From Citromicrobium bathyomarinum (GTDB taxonomy: Bacteria; Pseudomonadota; Alphaproteobacteria; Sphingomonadales; Sphingomonadaceae), in NCBI RefSeq assembly GCF_021021475.1, contig NZ_JAINWL010000004.1, positions 124,001 through 188,000 of the forward strand: DNA of 64,000 nt, written 5' to 3'. A program made the translations under genes and the position numbers. Each line of letters begins with the position of its first letter. The stretch's first letter is position 1. Below the pieces are notes generated by a model. It saw only the letters and a program-made list of their open reading frames with translations. It was not told the origin of the DNA and did no database searches. This document shows, piece after piece, positions 27,696 to 35,462 of the stretch.

Positions 27696-27915
27696 GTGAA
27701 AAAGCGTCGCATGTCTCCGATTGTACCCAAGCGCGCGATCTTGGCAAGATCATACCGAGAACATATCCCCAGTTAGATCGGTGCTCAACACGGTACCTCC
27801 GCGAAAGCGCGTAGCCCAACTCCCTGAACCGGCTTCGCTTCTAGCGCGCTTGCCCACCTATACGGTGTCAGGCGGGCTTGCCGCAGCAGTGCGGCGCCAC
27901 TAAGTAAACACGTAA

Positions 27916-27962
27916 CAACCACTTCGGGGGTTGGGTGGGGTTCGAATCCCCTGGCTGCACTA
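27916..27962 (+). other. tRNA-like 3'-end fragment
   Basis: A hairpin CAACC-N8-GGTTG is followed by GGGG-TTCGAAT-CCCC, a standard T-loop with four stem pairs, and TGGCTGCACTA, which resembles an acceptor 3' strand with a decayed CCA. No matching 5' acceptor strand (TGCAGCC) is seen nearby. It may be a relic attachment site or a decayed tRNA. Confidence 0.35.
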
Positions 27963-28022
27963 GTTCTTGGCGCCCTCCTTTTCACCCTCCGCGCTTGCGG
28001 AATGAAACTCGAGGAGAGCAAT

Positions 28023-28199
28023 ATGAACAAAAAGCGATCGATTTCGAATAAGACCGCCTGTGTCAGTAAGAACCGTACTGTTATGCTAATGTCGATACTC
28101 GTCCCAATTTTCGATACCGTCTGGGCGTTTGGAGTTAGTGTAGCTGCGGGGTTGGCTATCTCCACTCCCACCCGAAGTGGGTTCAGCGCCCCGGCTTGA
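28023..28199 (+). CDS. Possible small membrane peptide
   Basis: A 58-residue frame that begins MNKKRSISNKTACVSKNRT and contains one hydrophobic segment (VMLMSILVPIFDTVWAFGVS). A strong GAGGAGA ribosome-binding site sits 5 bases before the ATG, and this is the main evidence that it is translated. A basic N-terminus plus one helix is the form of type I toxins and of small phage membrane proteins. The last 17 bases overlap the end of the opposing terminase-like gene. Confidence 0.4.
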   Translation: MNKKRSISNKTACVSKNRTVMLMSILVPIFDTVWAFGVSVAAGLAISTPTRSGFSAPA

Positions 28200-28794
28200 C
28201 CAGCCGCAGCCCCTCAATGCCCGACGACCCTTCGTGCGGGCGACTGGCGCGCTTCGCGCTCTCGGCCCGGTCGGCCAGCTCGTCGGTTACCTCGACCGGC
28301 GCCTCCCGGAACTGCTTCTGCTGATCCTCCGCGCGCGCCATCCAAGTGTCGAGGCTCTCCATGCCGGGCACGACCAGGACGCCGCCGCCCTGCACTACCT
28401 GGCCCTTGCCGTCGTCGCGGTCGCGCCAGCCGTACTGGCTCTTCCCCAGGAAGATCGCGGCCACTGTATCGCCCGCCTTCGCCATGCCCATCAGGATGTC
28501 GCGCAGTTCCGCCTCCTCGGCGTCCTTGCGGGCCTCGACCGCGTCCATCAGCGCCTCGCTGCCGTCCACGATCCGCTTGAGCGTCTTAACGGTCGTGCCG
28601 AGCGCACGGGCGATCTGGTGGCGGGGGTAGCCCTCGGACAGCGCGGCAGCGATCGCATCGAGTGCCTCGGCGGTCGGCTGGCCGCCTTCGAAGGGGATCG
28701 GTGCCAGGGGTGGGCGCGGCGCCGCCTCGTCCAGCGGGTCGGCCATCGCCCCCGCCCTCTCCCGCCTCGCTCGCTTCTTCGGTGATCCTGCCAT
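28183..28794 (-). CDS. Small-terminase-like DNA-binding protein
   Basis: A 203-residue protein with a basic N-terminus (GSPKKRARRERAG) and an HTH at about 55-78 (YPRHQIARALGTTVKTLKRI). The following segment (AELRDILMGMAKAGDTVAAI and LGKSQYGWRDR) is typical of phage small terminase subunits. TerS recognises the packaging site. PICI satellites keep a terS of their own to redirect helper packaging while lacking a large subunit, and none is seen here. The ATG at 28794 is chosen because upstream sequence overlaps the next gene. A general HTH regulator is the alternative. Confidence 0.6.
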   Translation of the reverse strand: MAGSPKKRARRERAGAMADPLDEAAPRPPLAPIPFEGGQPTAEALDAIAAALSEGYPRHQIARALGTTVKTLKRIVDGSEALMDAVEARKDAEEAELRDILMGMAKAGDTVAAIFLGKSQYGWRDRDDGKGQVVQGGGVLVVPGMESLDTWMARAEDQQKQFREAPVEVTDELADRAESAKRASRPHEGSSGIEGLRLVKPGR

Positions 28795-28843
28795 TCGCGG
28801 GCACATGCCGCGCGGGCGTGGGCGCGAGACGCCAGCAAATGAG

Positions 28844-29446
28844 TTAAAGCTTGAGACGCTTACGGGCGGATCGTTCAAATTCTTCGAGGCTGGCGAACAG
28901 AGATTGGGCGGCATCGTTAAGTTCGTCGATCCGCTTCACGACGAAATCTTCGGGAAAGTCGGGGTTTCCCTGATCGGGATGCACCGTACCGAGACTTGAA
29001 TTGCCACCGAGGGGGCCTGTGTGCCTAGCGACCATGGCTGTGAACTCTTCAGTTTTAACCCGGACTGGCTCCCACTTTTCCTGTACCTTGAGATCTACGT
29101 ATTCGTAGGTTGCGTCGTCCCAATGAGACATCTCGAACAAGCCATCTGCCTTGTTAAAGACGAATGAGTGACCGAAGTCTTGGTCTCGCAGAAGACTCTT
29201 CGCGCCAGGGCCATAAGCTTTCCTGAAGTTTTCAAAGAGCTCAAGATCGTGCGGACTAACCGCCCGTTCCACCGAGGTGATCTCAGACCAAATCCACAGG
29301 GCGAGCGCAGTGAGCGCAGCAACAAGCTCCGCAGCATCCAATTGCCAGTTCTCATCCGGCCAGAGAAAGACGCTTACGGCAGCAACAGCAGCCAAGCCCA
29401 ATCCAATTCTAGCCCACACCGAACCGAACGCTTTGGTCACGCCCAT
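28844..29446 (-). CDS. Hypothetical two-helix membrane protein
   Basis: A 200-residue protein with two hydrophobic segments near the N-terminus (about 13-29 and 38-56) and a soluble, acidic C-terminal domain of about 140 residues (SHWDDATYEYVDLKVQEKWE). It has a lower GC content than its neighbours and is probably an accessory (moron-type) gene. It lies between the replication origin region and the terminase-like gene on the same strand. Function unknown. Confidence 0.6.
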   Translation of the reverse strand: MGVTKAFGSVWARIGLGLAAVAAVSVFLWPDENWQLDAAELVAALTALALWIWSEITSVERAVSPHDLELFENFRKAYGPGAKSLLRDQDFGHSFVFNKADGLFEMSHWDDATYEYVDLKVQEKWEPVRVKTEEFTAMVARHTGPLGGNSSLGTVHPDQGNPDFPEDFVVKRIDELNDAAQSLFASLEEFERSARKRLKL

Positions 29447-30034
29447 TCGTCCACCCTTCCCTACTCAAACCGGTACTCAGTCCAGTGCCTGTGACCGGAG
29501 GGGAAAGTCAACGCGCTGGAAACCATAGGTAACAGTCCTCTAGCTCCCACGACACTCGATCAGTGGGCCTCGCACGCGGGCGCACGTGTGCGGGCATTAT
29601 GCGCCCGCGCGCGCCTTTTGCGATCGGACGGAGGACGGATGGCAGCACCTGGACGCCCCAACTCCCCACGGCCCACGTTCCGCCTCGGGACACGCGGGTG
29701 AGTGCTGTCTCCCCAGTGTATCCCTCCAGTGTCTCCCTGAAAGTCTATGTTTTCTAAGCATTTATGTATGAGAGAGACAGGGGTAGAGAGGGATACAGTG
29801 CTTTTTAGTCGTACAGGAAAAAACGGGGTGGCGATCTGTCCAGCCGGTGGGGGTCGCCAGGTGCCTGTTCGACTGTGGGGGCGGTCGTCGCGTTTTTTCC
29901 ATGGGAACCCGGAACGCGCTGTCTCCCGCCGTCCCCTGTCTCCCGGTACGGCTTTTCCTTTACGGATCAGCGCCTTGCCGGGAGACAGGCGGGAGACACC
30001 ACGGGAGACAGCACTCGCCCGCGTGCGCGCCCGG
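29447..30034. other. Probable replication origin: iterons around an AT-rich core
   Basis: A gene-free 588 bases directly beyond the 3' end of the primase-helicase gene. The octamer TGTCTCCC or its complement GGGAGACA occurs exactly at 29706, 29730, 29920, 29937, 29980, 29991 and 30003, with one-mismatch copies at 29717, 29772 and 29790. The left and right groups flank a relatively AT-rich core at about 29738-29830. Iterons beside a rep gene and around an AT-rich core are the known form of SaPI/PICI origins. The sequence shows the repeats; the origin role is inferred. Confidence 0.7.
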
Positions 30035-32362
30035 TCAGTCCTTCTCGCCCGCGAGGTCGTGCTTCTGGGTCAGGAACTCGTCGGCGCGCTGGATGGCGGT
30101 CATGCCCGCGTAACGCTCGTGGTCCCTCAGTGACCAGAGGCGCTCGGTCGGGCGACCGTGGAGGCCGCCGCCCTTCTTCGTGCACCGGTCGTGCGGCTGG
30201 GCGCCGATCTCCCGCAGCCACTCCTCCACGTGGCGCTTCACCTGCGTGTGGCCGATCCGGTCGATCGACTTCTGGACCTCCCTCGTAGCGAGGATGTCCT
30301 CGTGCATGGCGATCAGGTCGCGGCCGGGCTCGAACGGCTCTAGGCCCTCCTCGCGCGCGGCCTCCAGTATCTGGATGACGCGCGGCCGGGAGAGGTCGAT
30401 CTGCCGCTTGAGCTCTTCGGTCCTCGGCTGGCTCTTGCGCGGGTGGAAGTCCGAGATGTCGCGCTCCAAGAGCTCATGGAGCATGGCGGCTTTGCCGCCC
30501 TCGTCCATCTGCTTGCGCAGCGCCGTGAAGAACGCGTGGTCGCCCTTGAACTTGCTGCTGACGCGGTTCGTGACCAGGCGCCGCTCGTCCTCCGTCGCCT
30601 GCCAGACCCAGGGGTTGTTCGAGGCGCCCATGACGTGGAGGTAGTTGCGGCACACCACGGCGTCCTTGCCCTTCCCCTCGATCACGACGGTAGGCTCGGT
30701 GATGAGCGCCTTGATCTGGCCCTCCGCCTTCTTGTCCCCTGCCCAGAGTGCCTCGTCGGCGAAGAGGAAGATGCAGTCGCGCATGTGCGCGTTGAAGTGA
30801 CCGCCGAAGTGGTCGGGGTTGTTGACGTGCATGCCGTGGCGGCCCGCGAGCTCGCAGAGGGCGCGGCAGTACGTACCCTTGCCGGTGCCCTTCTCGCCCA
30901 CGAAGAACACGGCGACCTCGGCGGGCTTGTCCGGGTGCTGGACCATGAAGGCCGACCAGTCGAGCACGTAGTCGTAGAGCTCTTGGTTCCCGTCGCAGAG
31001 ACCCTCTAGCAGGAGGCGCTTCATCAGCGACCAGTCACCGGGCGCGGGCTTCACCGTCCACCCGGTCCAAAGGTTGAGCACCTTGGCGCTCGCCGGGATG
31101 CGGTTTGCGGGGTCGAACTTGACCGCCGTGGCGCGGTTGCGCCCCGGCCACCGGAGCCACGAGCTGGCGACCGGCACGGTCGTCTCGCGGCCCTGCGGCG
31201 TCTCGCCAGGGACCGAGTAGCCTGCGAGGTTGTCGAGGAAGTCCTGCTTCTTCTGGACCTCCCAGTAGGTGCGGTCGAGCTCGTAGTCCCAGACCTGCCT
31301 GTAGACCCGGAACCCGCCGTCGTCCTTGGTGGCGATGTAGCCCTGCCGGTTCACCTCCTCGACCGTCTGCGGGAGCTTGGTCTGGCGGTGGAGCCGGGCC
31401 TGCACCTTCGCCTCCTTGCGCGTGATCGTTCCGGCAGGCGGCGGCTCGTCGTAGTCGGCGAAGTCTGCGGCCGCCTCCTCGTAGTCGGGCCCGACCTCCA
31501 GGTTGACGCCCGCGTCGACCAAGTGCTTGCGGAGCGTGGCGAAGGTGACGCGCCCGTCCTTGCTGCTGTCGAGGCTGTCCCACCGCCTTGCGTTGCTCTG
31601 TTCGTGCCCCTCATACGCGAGGTCGCCGGCGGACCACTGGACGAACTCGTCGCAGGCGGCCCCGCCGGTCGCGTCGTGGCAGGCCATCATCAGCTCCAGC
31701 CACCTGCCATGGTCTCGGTAGTCCTCGACCGGCAACTTTTCGAGCGCCAGCGCCAGCCACTCGGGCGACTTGGCACCCGGCGCGACTGTACGGACCGATC
31801 GCTTGGGACGCTTCACGAGCTCCATGAGCGCGGCTGGCGCGACCGGGAGGCCCAGGCCCTCGTCGAGCGGGTCGAGGTCCCTCTCCACCACGTAGGGCTT
31901 GCCGGTGTCGGGGTGCACCGAGCCGGGCGCGACCACCTGGCCTCCGACGAACTTGAGGTCGATGCCGGGGAAGCCGTCCTTGGCCAGGTCGCGCTTGATG
32001 CGACCGGTCCCTTCCGGGAGGCGCATGTATACGTGCCAGCCTCCGCTGCCGGTGCGGACAGCCGGGAACCCGGAGAGGTCGTCGCCGATCTGCGCCTTCA
32101 GCCGCTCGAACGGATCGTCTCCCTTGTCGAAGTTGCGGGGGTCCACGTCGAGCACCAAGTCGTCGGGCCCGAGCGCCACGCCCACGTTGCCGCCTGCGGC
32201 GACTCGCGAGTACGCCTCGTCCGCGCCGAAGCGGGCGGCTGGGTCGGTCGTCCACCCCTTCTTGACCGGCGTCTTGCCGTCCAAGGCGATGAAGGTGGCT
32301 TCGTTCAAGAATGCTGGTGCTTCGGCCCGGTCGGCGGGGCTATTCGTCAGTTCGTCAGACAC
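30035..32362 (-). CDS. Bifunctional prim-pol / SF3 helicase replication protein
   Basis: About 775 residues. Residues 1-190 form a prim-pol domain (LVLDVDPRN with catalytic Asp pair, RTGSGGWHVYMRLPEGTG). The PriCT-type region at about 200-270 contains LPVEDYRDHGRWLELMMACH. The C-terminal helicase (from about 420) has Walker A VGEKGTGKGT (near 489), Walker B IFLFADEA (near 531) and sensor LHVMGASNNPW. It should prime and unwind the excised element, like P4 alpha protein. I prefer the GTG at 32362, which sits 7 bases after AGGA; the TTG at 32368 is too close to that site. Confidence 0.88.
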   Translation of the reverse strand: MSDELTNSPADRAEAPAFLNEATFIALDGKTPVKKGWTTDPAARFGADEAYSRVAAGGNVGVALGPDDLVLDVDPRNFDKGDDPFERLKAQIGDDLSGFPAVRTGSGGWHVYMRLPEGTGRIKRDLAKDGFPGIDLKFVGGQVVAPGSVHPDTGKPYVVERDLDPLDEGLGLPVAPAALMELVKRPKRSVRTVAPGAKSPEWLALALEKLPVEDYRDHGRWLELMMACHDATGGAACDEFVQWSAGDLAYEGHEQSNARRWDSLDSSKDGRVTFATLRKHLVDAGVNLEVGPDYEEAAADFADYDEPPPAGTITRKEAKVQARLHRQTKLPQTVEEVNRQGYIATKDDGGFRVYRQVWDYELDRTYWEVQKKQDFLDNLAGYSVPGETPQGRETTVPVASSWLRWPGRNRATAVKFDPANRIPASAKVLNLWTGWTVKPAPGDWSLMKRLLLEGLCDGNQELYDYVLDWSAFMVQHPDKPAEVAVFFVGEKGTGKGTYCRALCELAGRHGMHVNNPDHFGGHFNAHMRDCIFLFADEALWAGDKKAEGQIKALITEPTVVIEGKGKDAVVCRNYLHVMGASNNPWVWQATEDERRLVTNRVSSKFKGDHAFFTALRKQMDEGGKAAMLHELLERDISDFHPRKSQPRTEELKRQIDLSRPRVIQILEAAREEGLEPFEPGRDLIAMHEDILATREVQKSIDRIGHTQVKRHVEEWLREIGAQPHDRCTKKGGGLHGRPTERLWSLRDHERYAGMTAIQRADEFLTQKHDLAGEKD

Positions 32363-32437
32363 TTCCAAATCCTACTCGTCATGGGGCTGCAGTCGCTGTC
32401 TGTTCGCGAGGCCATTCCATTCCCTCGCTCTGCATTG

Positions 32438-32471
32438 AGGGCGTCCCCGTCTTGTCCAGCGGGGGCGCCCT
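32438..32471. other. GC-rich hairpin upstream of the replication gene
   Basis: The arms 32438-32448 (AGGGCGTCCCC) and 32461-32471 (GGGGGCGCCCT) form an 11-bp stem with one G-T pair and a 12-base loop. TTTT follows on the plus strand only. It lies between the second HTH gene and the primase gene, so it could be an attenuator for the minus-strand operon or a terminator for antisense transcription. Confidence 0.4.
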
Positions 32472-32486
32472 TTTGCTTTGCGGCAG

Positions 32487-32720
32487 TCACTGGGAGACGT
32501 CCTGCCGGTAGGCGTCCAGGTCGTGGCGCAGGTAGAACCACCGCCCGCCGTCTTTGTGGGCCCGCGGCCCTTTGCCCTTGCACCTGTACCAGCGGAGGGA
32601 CGCCTCGCTCAGTCCTAGGTATTCGGCGGCCTCGATCGGTGTAAGGATCCCTTCTCGGAGACGCGCCTCTCGCGCGGCCTCCCTCTCTGCGACCGATAGG
32701 CCGATGACTGATTGTAGCAT
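32487..32720 (-). CDS. AlpA/excisionase-like HTH protein
   Basis: A 77-residue DNA-binding protein of the HTH_17 (excisionase/AlpA) style: LTPIEAAEYLGLSEASLRWYRCKGKGPRA followed by the winged segment GGRWFYLRHDLDAYRQ. I chose the ATG at 32720, which has AAGG 8 bases upstream; longer frames reach a TTG at 32807. Together with the next gene it lies between integrase and primase, where satellites keep their regulators of replication and excision. Confidence 0.75.
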   Translation of the reverse strand: MLQSVIGLSVAEREAAREARLREGILTPIEAAEYLGLSEASLRWYRCKGKGPRAHKDGGRWFYLRHDLDAYRQDVSQ

Positions 32721-32814
32721 CTCTCGCATCCTTGCTTCTGCTGAGCGGATGCGCACCCCTACGCCCGGTGCCGCGGGCGTGGGACCAACGTTTAATCGCT
32801 TGAGCAAATCATGG

Positions 32815-33045
32815 TCAGCCGCCGCTGCAGACGAACTCGTCGAGCTCGTCCCGGTGGTAGCGGACCAGCCGACCCTGGATGACGTGGTAGCGCGGCCCCT
32901 TCCCCTCGGCCCGCCAGGTCTTCATCGTGCCGGGCTTAGTGCCGAGATACGCTGCGGCGCCTTCGCTATCGAGCCACGGCGTCTGCGCCCTCGCCAGTTC
33001 CTGGCGCACCGCTAGGCGCACGTCTTCGATCGTCAGTCCGTCCAC
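32815..33045 (-). CDS. AlpA-like HTH regulator
   Basis: A 76-residue HTH_17 protein: LDSEGAAAYLGTKPGTMKTWRAEGKGPRYHVIQGRLVRYHRDELDEF. The start is GTG at 33045 with a very strong AAGGAGGG ribosome-binding site 4 bases upstream; the longer frame to 33321 runs into the integrase gene. A second copy of the same fold lies just downstream. One is likely the excisionase (Vis/AlpA type) and the other the activator of the replication module; which is which cannot be told. Confidence 0.78.
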   Translation of the reverse strand: MDGLTIEDVRLAVRQELARAQTPWLDSEGAAAYLGTKPGTMKTWRAEGKGPRYHVIQGRLVRYHRDELDEFVCSGG

Positions 33046-33103
33046 TCGTCCCTCCTTAGGCTGGGAGCGGACGAGTGGACGGCGGCGACCCGGAACTAAC
33101 CCA

Positions 33104-34300
33104 TCACTCGGGCGCGGGCAGCGCAGGCGTGAAGCCCATCGGGTCCACCACGCGGCCATCGGATGTCTCGGTGAAGCCCGGATGAGCTGCCGCGAAGACC
33201 AGGTCTTCGAGCGCCTGTGCGTGCTTCCTGAGGTGCTCGACGAGGTGCTCGGCGTGTACGTAGCCGCCAGAAGCGCCTGGTAGCTTCTGGCCGAGAAGCA
33301 GCGCGCTCTCGGCGTAGCCAACGCCCGCCTGGATATAGAGCGTGCGGGCGTGGTGGCGGTACTCGTGCGGGCTCGGCAGACCCCGCTCCTTCGGCTCTTC
33401 GATGTGCCCGCTGCGGCTGGTCGGCGAAGGCCAGAGCCACTCGCTACCCAGCGGCCTGTCCGCCTCCATCCGAGCGTTGAGCACCTTGGACAGCCGCCAC
33501 CCGATCGGAAGGCTGAGCGGCTCGTCGGAGGTCTTCATGTGTGTCAGCGTCAGGACACCGCGCTCCACGTCCACGTCCTGCCTGCGTACGTTCAGGATCG
33601 AGGACCGGCGCGCTCCGGTCAGGAGCATCGCCACATGGAGGTCGCGCCTGGCAGGGGTCAGCTCCATTACCTTGCCCCACCACTCCCTCAGGTCCAGCGG
33701 CGCCACCTTGCGCCTGCGAGTGGTCGGCACCCGCAGCGCGGCCACAGGGTTGCCCTCGAGGCTCTCGTCGATGCGCATGGCCGTGTTGATGACTGCCCTG
33801 AGCGTCCGCATGACCGAGGCGGCGGTCGGCTCCCCGTGCTTCCGCTTCAGGTCGGCGAACAAATCACGGACCATCTGGCGGGAGATGTCGGCCACGGCCT
33901 TGTTTCGCCAGTTCTTCAGGTAGTGGTTCAAGTGGTAGCGGTAGCCCTCGACCGTCCGCGGCCTCCGCTGCTTCTCCTCCAAGTGGGCGTCTAGGGCTGC
34001 GGAAAGCGTGATGCCCGTCTCGTCCGGGCCGTCGGTCGGGTCCACCCCGCTCTGTATCTGGCTCATCAGCACGCGGGCGCGGTTGCGGGCATCCCGCAAC
34101 CCGATCCTGTCGACCCGGTCGATCTTGACCCGCACCGTGCGGACGTGGCGGCCGTTCCGCCTCACATCCCCCTGCACGGCATAGGACTTGGTGGTCTTGT
34201 GGCAGATGACCATCAGGCCCTTCACCTCGGTGTCCCTGTGGATGCCGGACCCTAGTGCGAGGTCTCGGATGCGGGCTTCGGTCAGCTTCGTCACGGCCAT
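33104..34300 (-). CDS. Tyrosine integrase of the element
   Basis: A 398-residue phage-type tyrosine recombinase. The N-terminal arm-binding domain (about 1-95) is followed by a core-binding SAM-like domain (about 98-185) and a catalytic domain with Arg231 (LTGARRSS), Lys256 (LTHMKTS), His312 and Arg315 (SPHEYRHH) and Tyr347 (GGYVHAEHL). AAGGAG precedes the ATG at 34300 by about 9 bases. It lies 155 bases from attR, pointing inward, and should catalyse integration at the tRNA-Lys 3' end. It is the first gene of the minus-strand run int-alpA-alpA-rep. Confidence 0.93.
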   Translation of the reverse strand: MAVTKLTEARIRDLALGSGIHRDTEVKGLMVICHKTTKSYAVQGDVRRNGRHVRTVRVKIDRVDRIGLRDARNRARVLMSQIQSGVDPTDGPDETGITLSAALDAHLEEKQRRPRTVEGYRYHLNHYLKNWRNKAVADISRQMVRDLFADLKRKHGEPTAASVMRTLRAVINTAMRIDESLEGNPVAALRVPTTRRRKVAPLDLREWWGKVMELTPARRDLHVAMLLTGARRSSILNVRRQDVDVERGVLTLTHMKTSDEPLSLPIGWRLSKVLNARMEADRPLGSEWLWPSPTSRSGHIEEPKERGLPSPHEYRHHARTLYIQAGVGYAESALLLGQKLPGASGGYVHAEHLVEHLRKHAQALEDLVFAAAHPGFTETSDGRVVDPMGFTPALPAPE

Positions 34301-34454
34301 GGCGACATTCTCCTTCAATTACCGCGCCAAGCACCGAGCGGCTGCCACCCTTGGCTGCCCTCCGCTGACGCTGATTGCCTGGAATGTCGCGGTTTTACTG
34401 GCCCGCGAGCGCCTAACTGACCATGATTGACCCCCGTTGACCCCGCTATGCCGC

Positions 34455-34500
34455 ACTCTTAATCAGCGGGTCCTAGGTTCGAACCCTAGTGCGTCCACCA
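34455..34500 (+). repeat. Right attachment site (attR), 46-bp direct repeat
   Basis: An exact copy of the tRNA-Lys 3' portion at 20154-20199, without the 5' half of the tRNA. It ends the element; sequence beyond it differs from that beyond attL. Confidence 0.95.
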
Positions 34501-34660
34501 TTTCTTCCCTTGAAATCGCTGTGAAACTCTGGCGTCGGCTACGCAGCAGAAAGGGCGCTGATCTGACGCTAGGTAGCGCTGTAGGTAGCTTTTGCTTTGC
34601 AAAGGTTGGCCGGGTTGCACCCCTTCCTGGGCGCGGCAATATCCTCCATAACCATGCCCC

Positions 34661-35212
34661 ATGGCTGCGCCCCTCCCTCTGAAAGAGCAGATCATCGCCG
34701 CTGGGCGCATGGCTCTGCGCTGTCACACCCATCTCGCGCTTTGGAGGCTCACTGCTGGGGTGGAAGGGAGAGCCAGGCACAGAGAGGTGCTGGCGGATCA
34801 TTGGGAGCACATCAGGTTCCTGGAGCATGGCCAGCTATTCACGGCTGTGATTGAGCTGCACTCTCTGTTGGATGCCAACCCTGCCACCATCAATCTGCCC
34901 CACCTTACAGATGAGCTGGAGGCTGAGCATGGCCCGCAGACACTGATCAGGCAGGCGCTAAGGGAGGCAGAGGCCACCTTTGGAAAGCTGCGCAAACTGC
35001 GGAATGGGGTCTATGCTCACCGCACCAAGCGCAAAGCCTATGCGGATATGTTTAAGCAGGCGGCGATCACTCCAGATCAGCTCCAGGAGCTGTCAGTGCT
35101 GGCAATCGCGATTACAAATGAGCTGAGGGAGGCCATCGACTTGGAAGCGGAGGCTCCAACCACCCTGCCAGCCGAATTTTACGAGCGGATGCTGGAGCAG
35201 CTGGCAAAGTGA
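34661..35212 (+). CDS. HEPN-like protein outside the right attachment site
   Basis: A 183-residue all-helical soluble protein. The segment KLRKLRNGVYAHRTKRKAYAD contains Arg114-x5-His120, within the Rx4-6H pattern of HEPN ribonuclease domains, and the layout resembles AbiU2-type proteins. HEPN proteins often act as RNase toxins in phage defence or toxin-antitoxin pairs; no partner antitoxin is seen next to it. Base composition is lower in GC than the core, so it is probably a relic of an earlier insertion at the same tRNA. The start has only a weak ribosome-binding site. Confidence 0.55.
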   Translation: MAAPLPLKEQIIAAGRMALRCHTHLALWRLTAGVEGRARHREVLADHWEHIRFLEHGQLFTAVIELHSLLDANPATINLPHLTDELEAEHGPQTLIRQALREAEATFGKLRKLRNGVYAHRTKRKAYADMFKQAAITPDQLQELSVLAIAITNELREAIDLEAEAPTTLPAEFYERMLEQLAK

Positions 35213-35430
35213 GGGGGTAGGACGATGGGTCCGTACGCGATGATCAAACGAGGTTCCAAAGATGTTTCCGATGAGGCGTGGGAGCCTCGCGCGCGGCTGT
35301 ATCCTCGGGCTTCGCGCATCACCGACATCACCCATCGTCGCCACTATTCGACCTGATGTCCCTTCACAGACAGCGGGGGTGCGCCTCGCCGGCAGCTTCG
35401 CATCAGGAAAATGTGCACCCCTCCTTCCCA

Positions 35431-35450
35431 TATCACATCGTAATGTGATA
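35431..35450. promoter_or_regulatory. Perfect palindrome before ribB
   Basis: TATCACAT-N4-ATGTGATA, an exact 8+8 inverted repeat ending 12 bases before the ribB ATG. It differs from a CRP site, whose half sites point the other way. Position and symmetry suggest a repressor operator, possibly for the HTH domain at the start of the RibB protein itself. Confidence 0.5.
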
Positions 35451-35462
35451 GCGGCCTTCGCC

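Larger units (their letters stand above)
27457..28022. other. Noncoding stretch with long inverted repeats
   Basis: About 570 bases without a convincing gene; the frames present are short and low in protein-like character. The stretch holds a small IR (ACTTCA-N4-TGAAGT, 27513-27528), a perfect 27-bp inverted repeat nested in a 10-bp one, and a tRNA-like T-arm sequence near its end. Base composition is lower in GC than in the flanks. Confidence 0.7.

Noticed and set aside
27780-28022. Two-piece (permuted) tmRNA gene
   Set aside because: The T-arm-like end fits, but no acceptor 5' strand and no tag frame of the AND-type peptide follows or precedes.
27785-28171. 128-codon minus-strand frame in the noncoding stretch
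   Set aside because: No ribosome-binding site, composition not protein-like, and it runs through the tRNA-like fragment and opposite the small peptide.
29747-30133. Plus-strand frames across the iteron region
   Set aside because: Gly/Arg/Pro-rich translations that run through the repeats and into the antisense of the replication gene; no start signals.
35431-35450. CRP/FNR-type site
   Set aside because: Half sites are TCACAT...ATGTGA, the reverse order of the CRP consensus TGTGA...TCACA.
35213-35462. FMN riboswitch before ribB
   Set aside because: The conserved RFN helices (an AGGG...GGGG core and CCCACCGGCGG-like segment) are not present; only the palindrome is seen.
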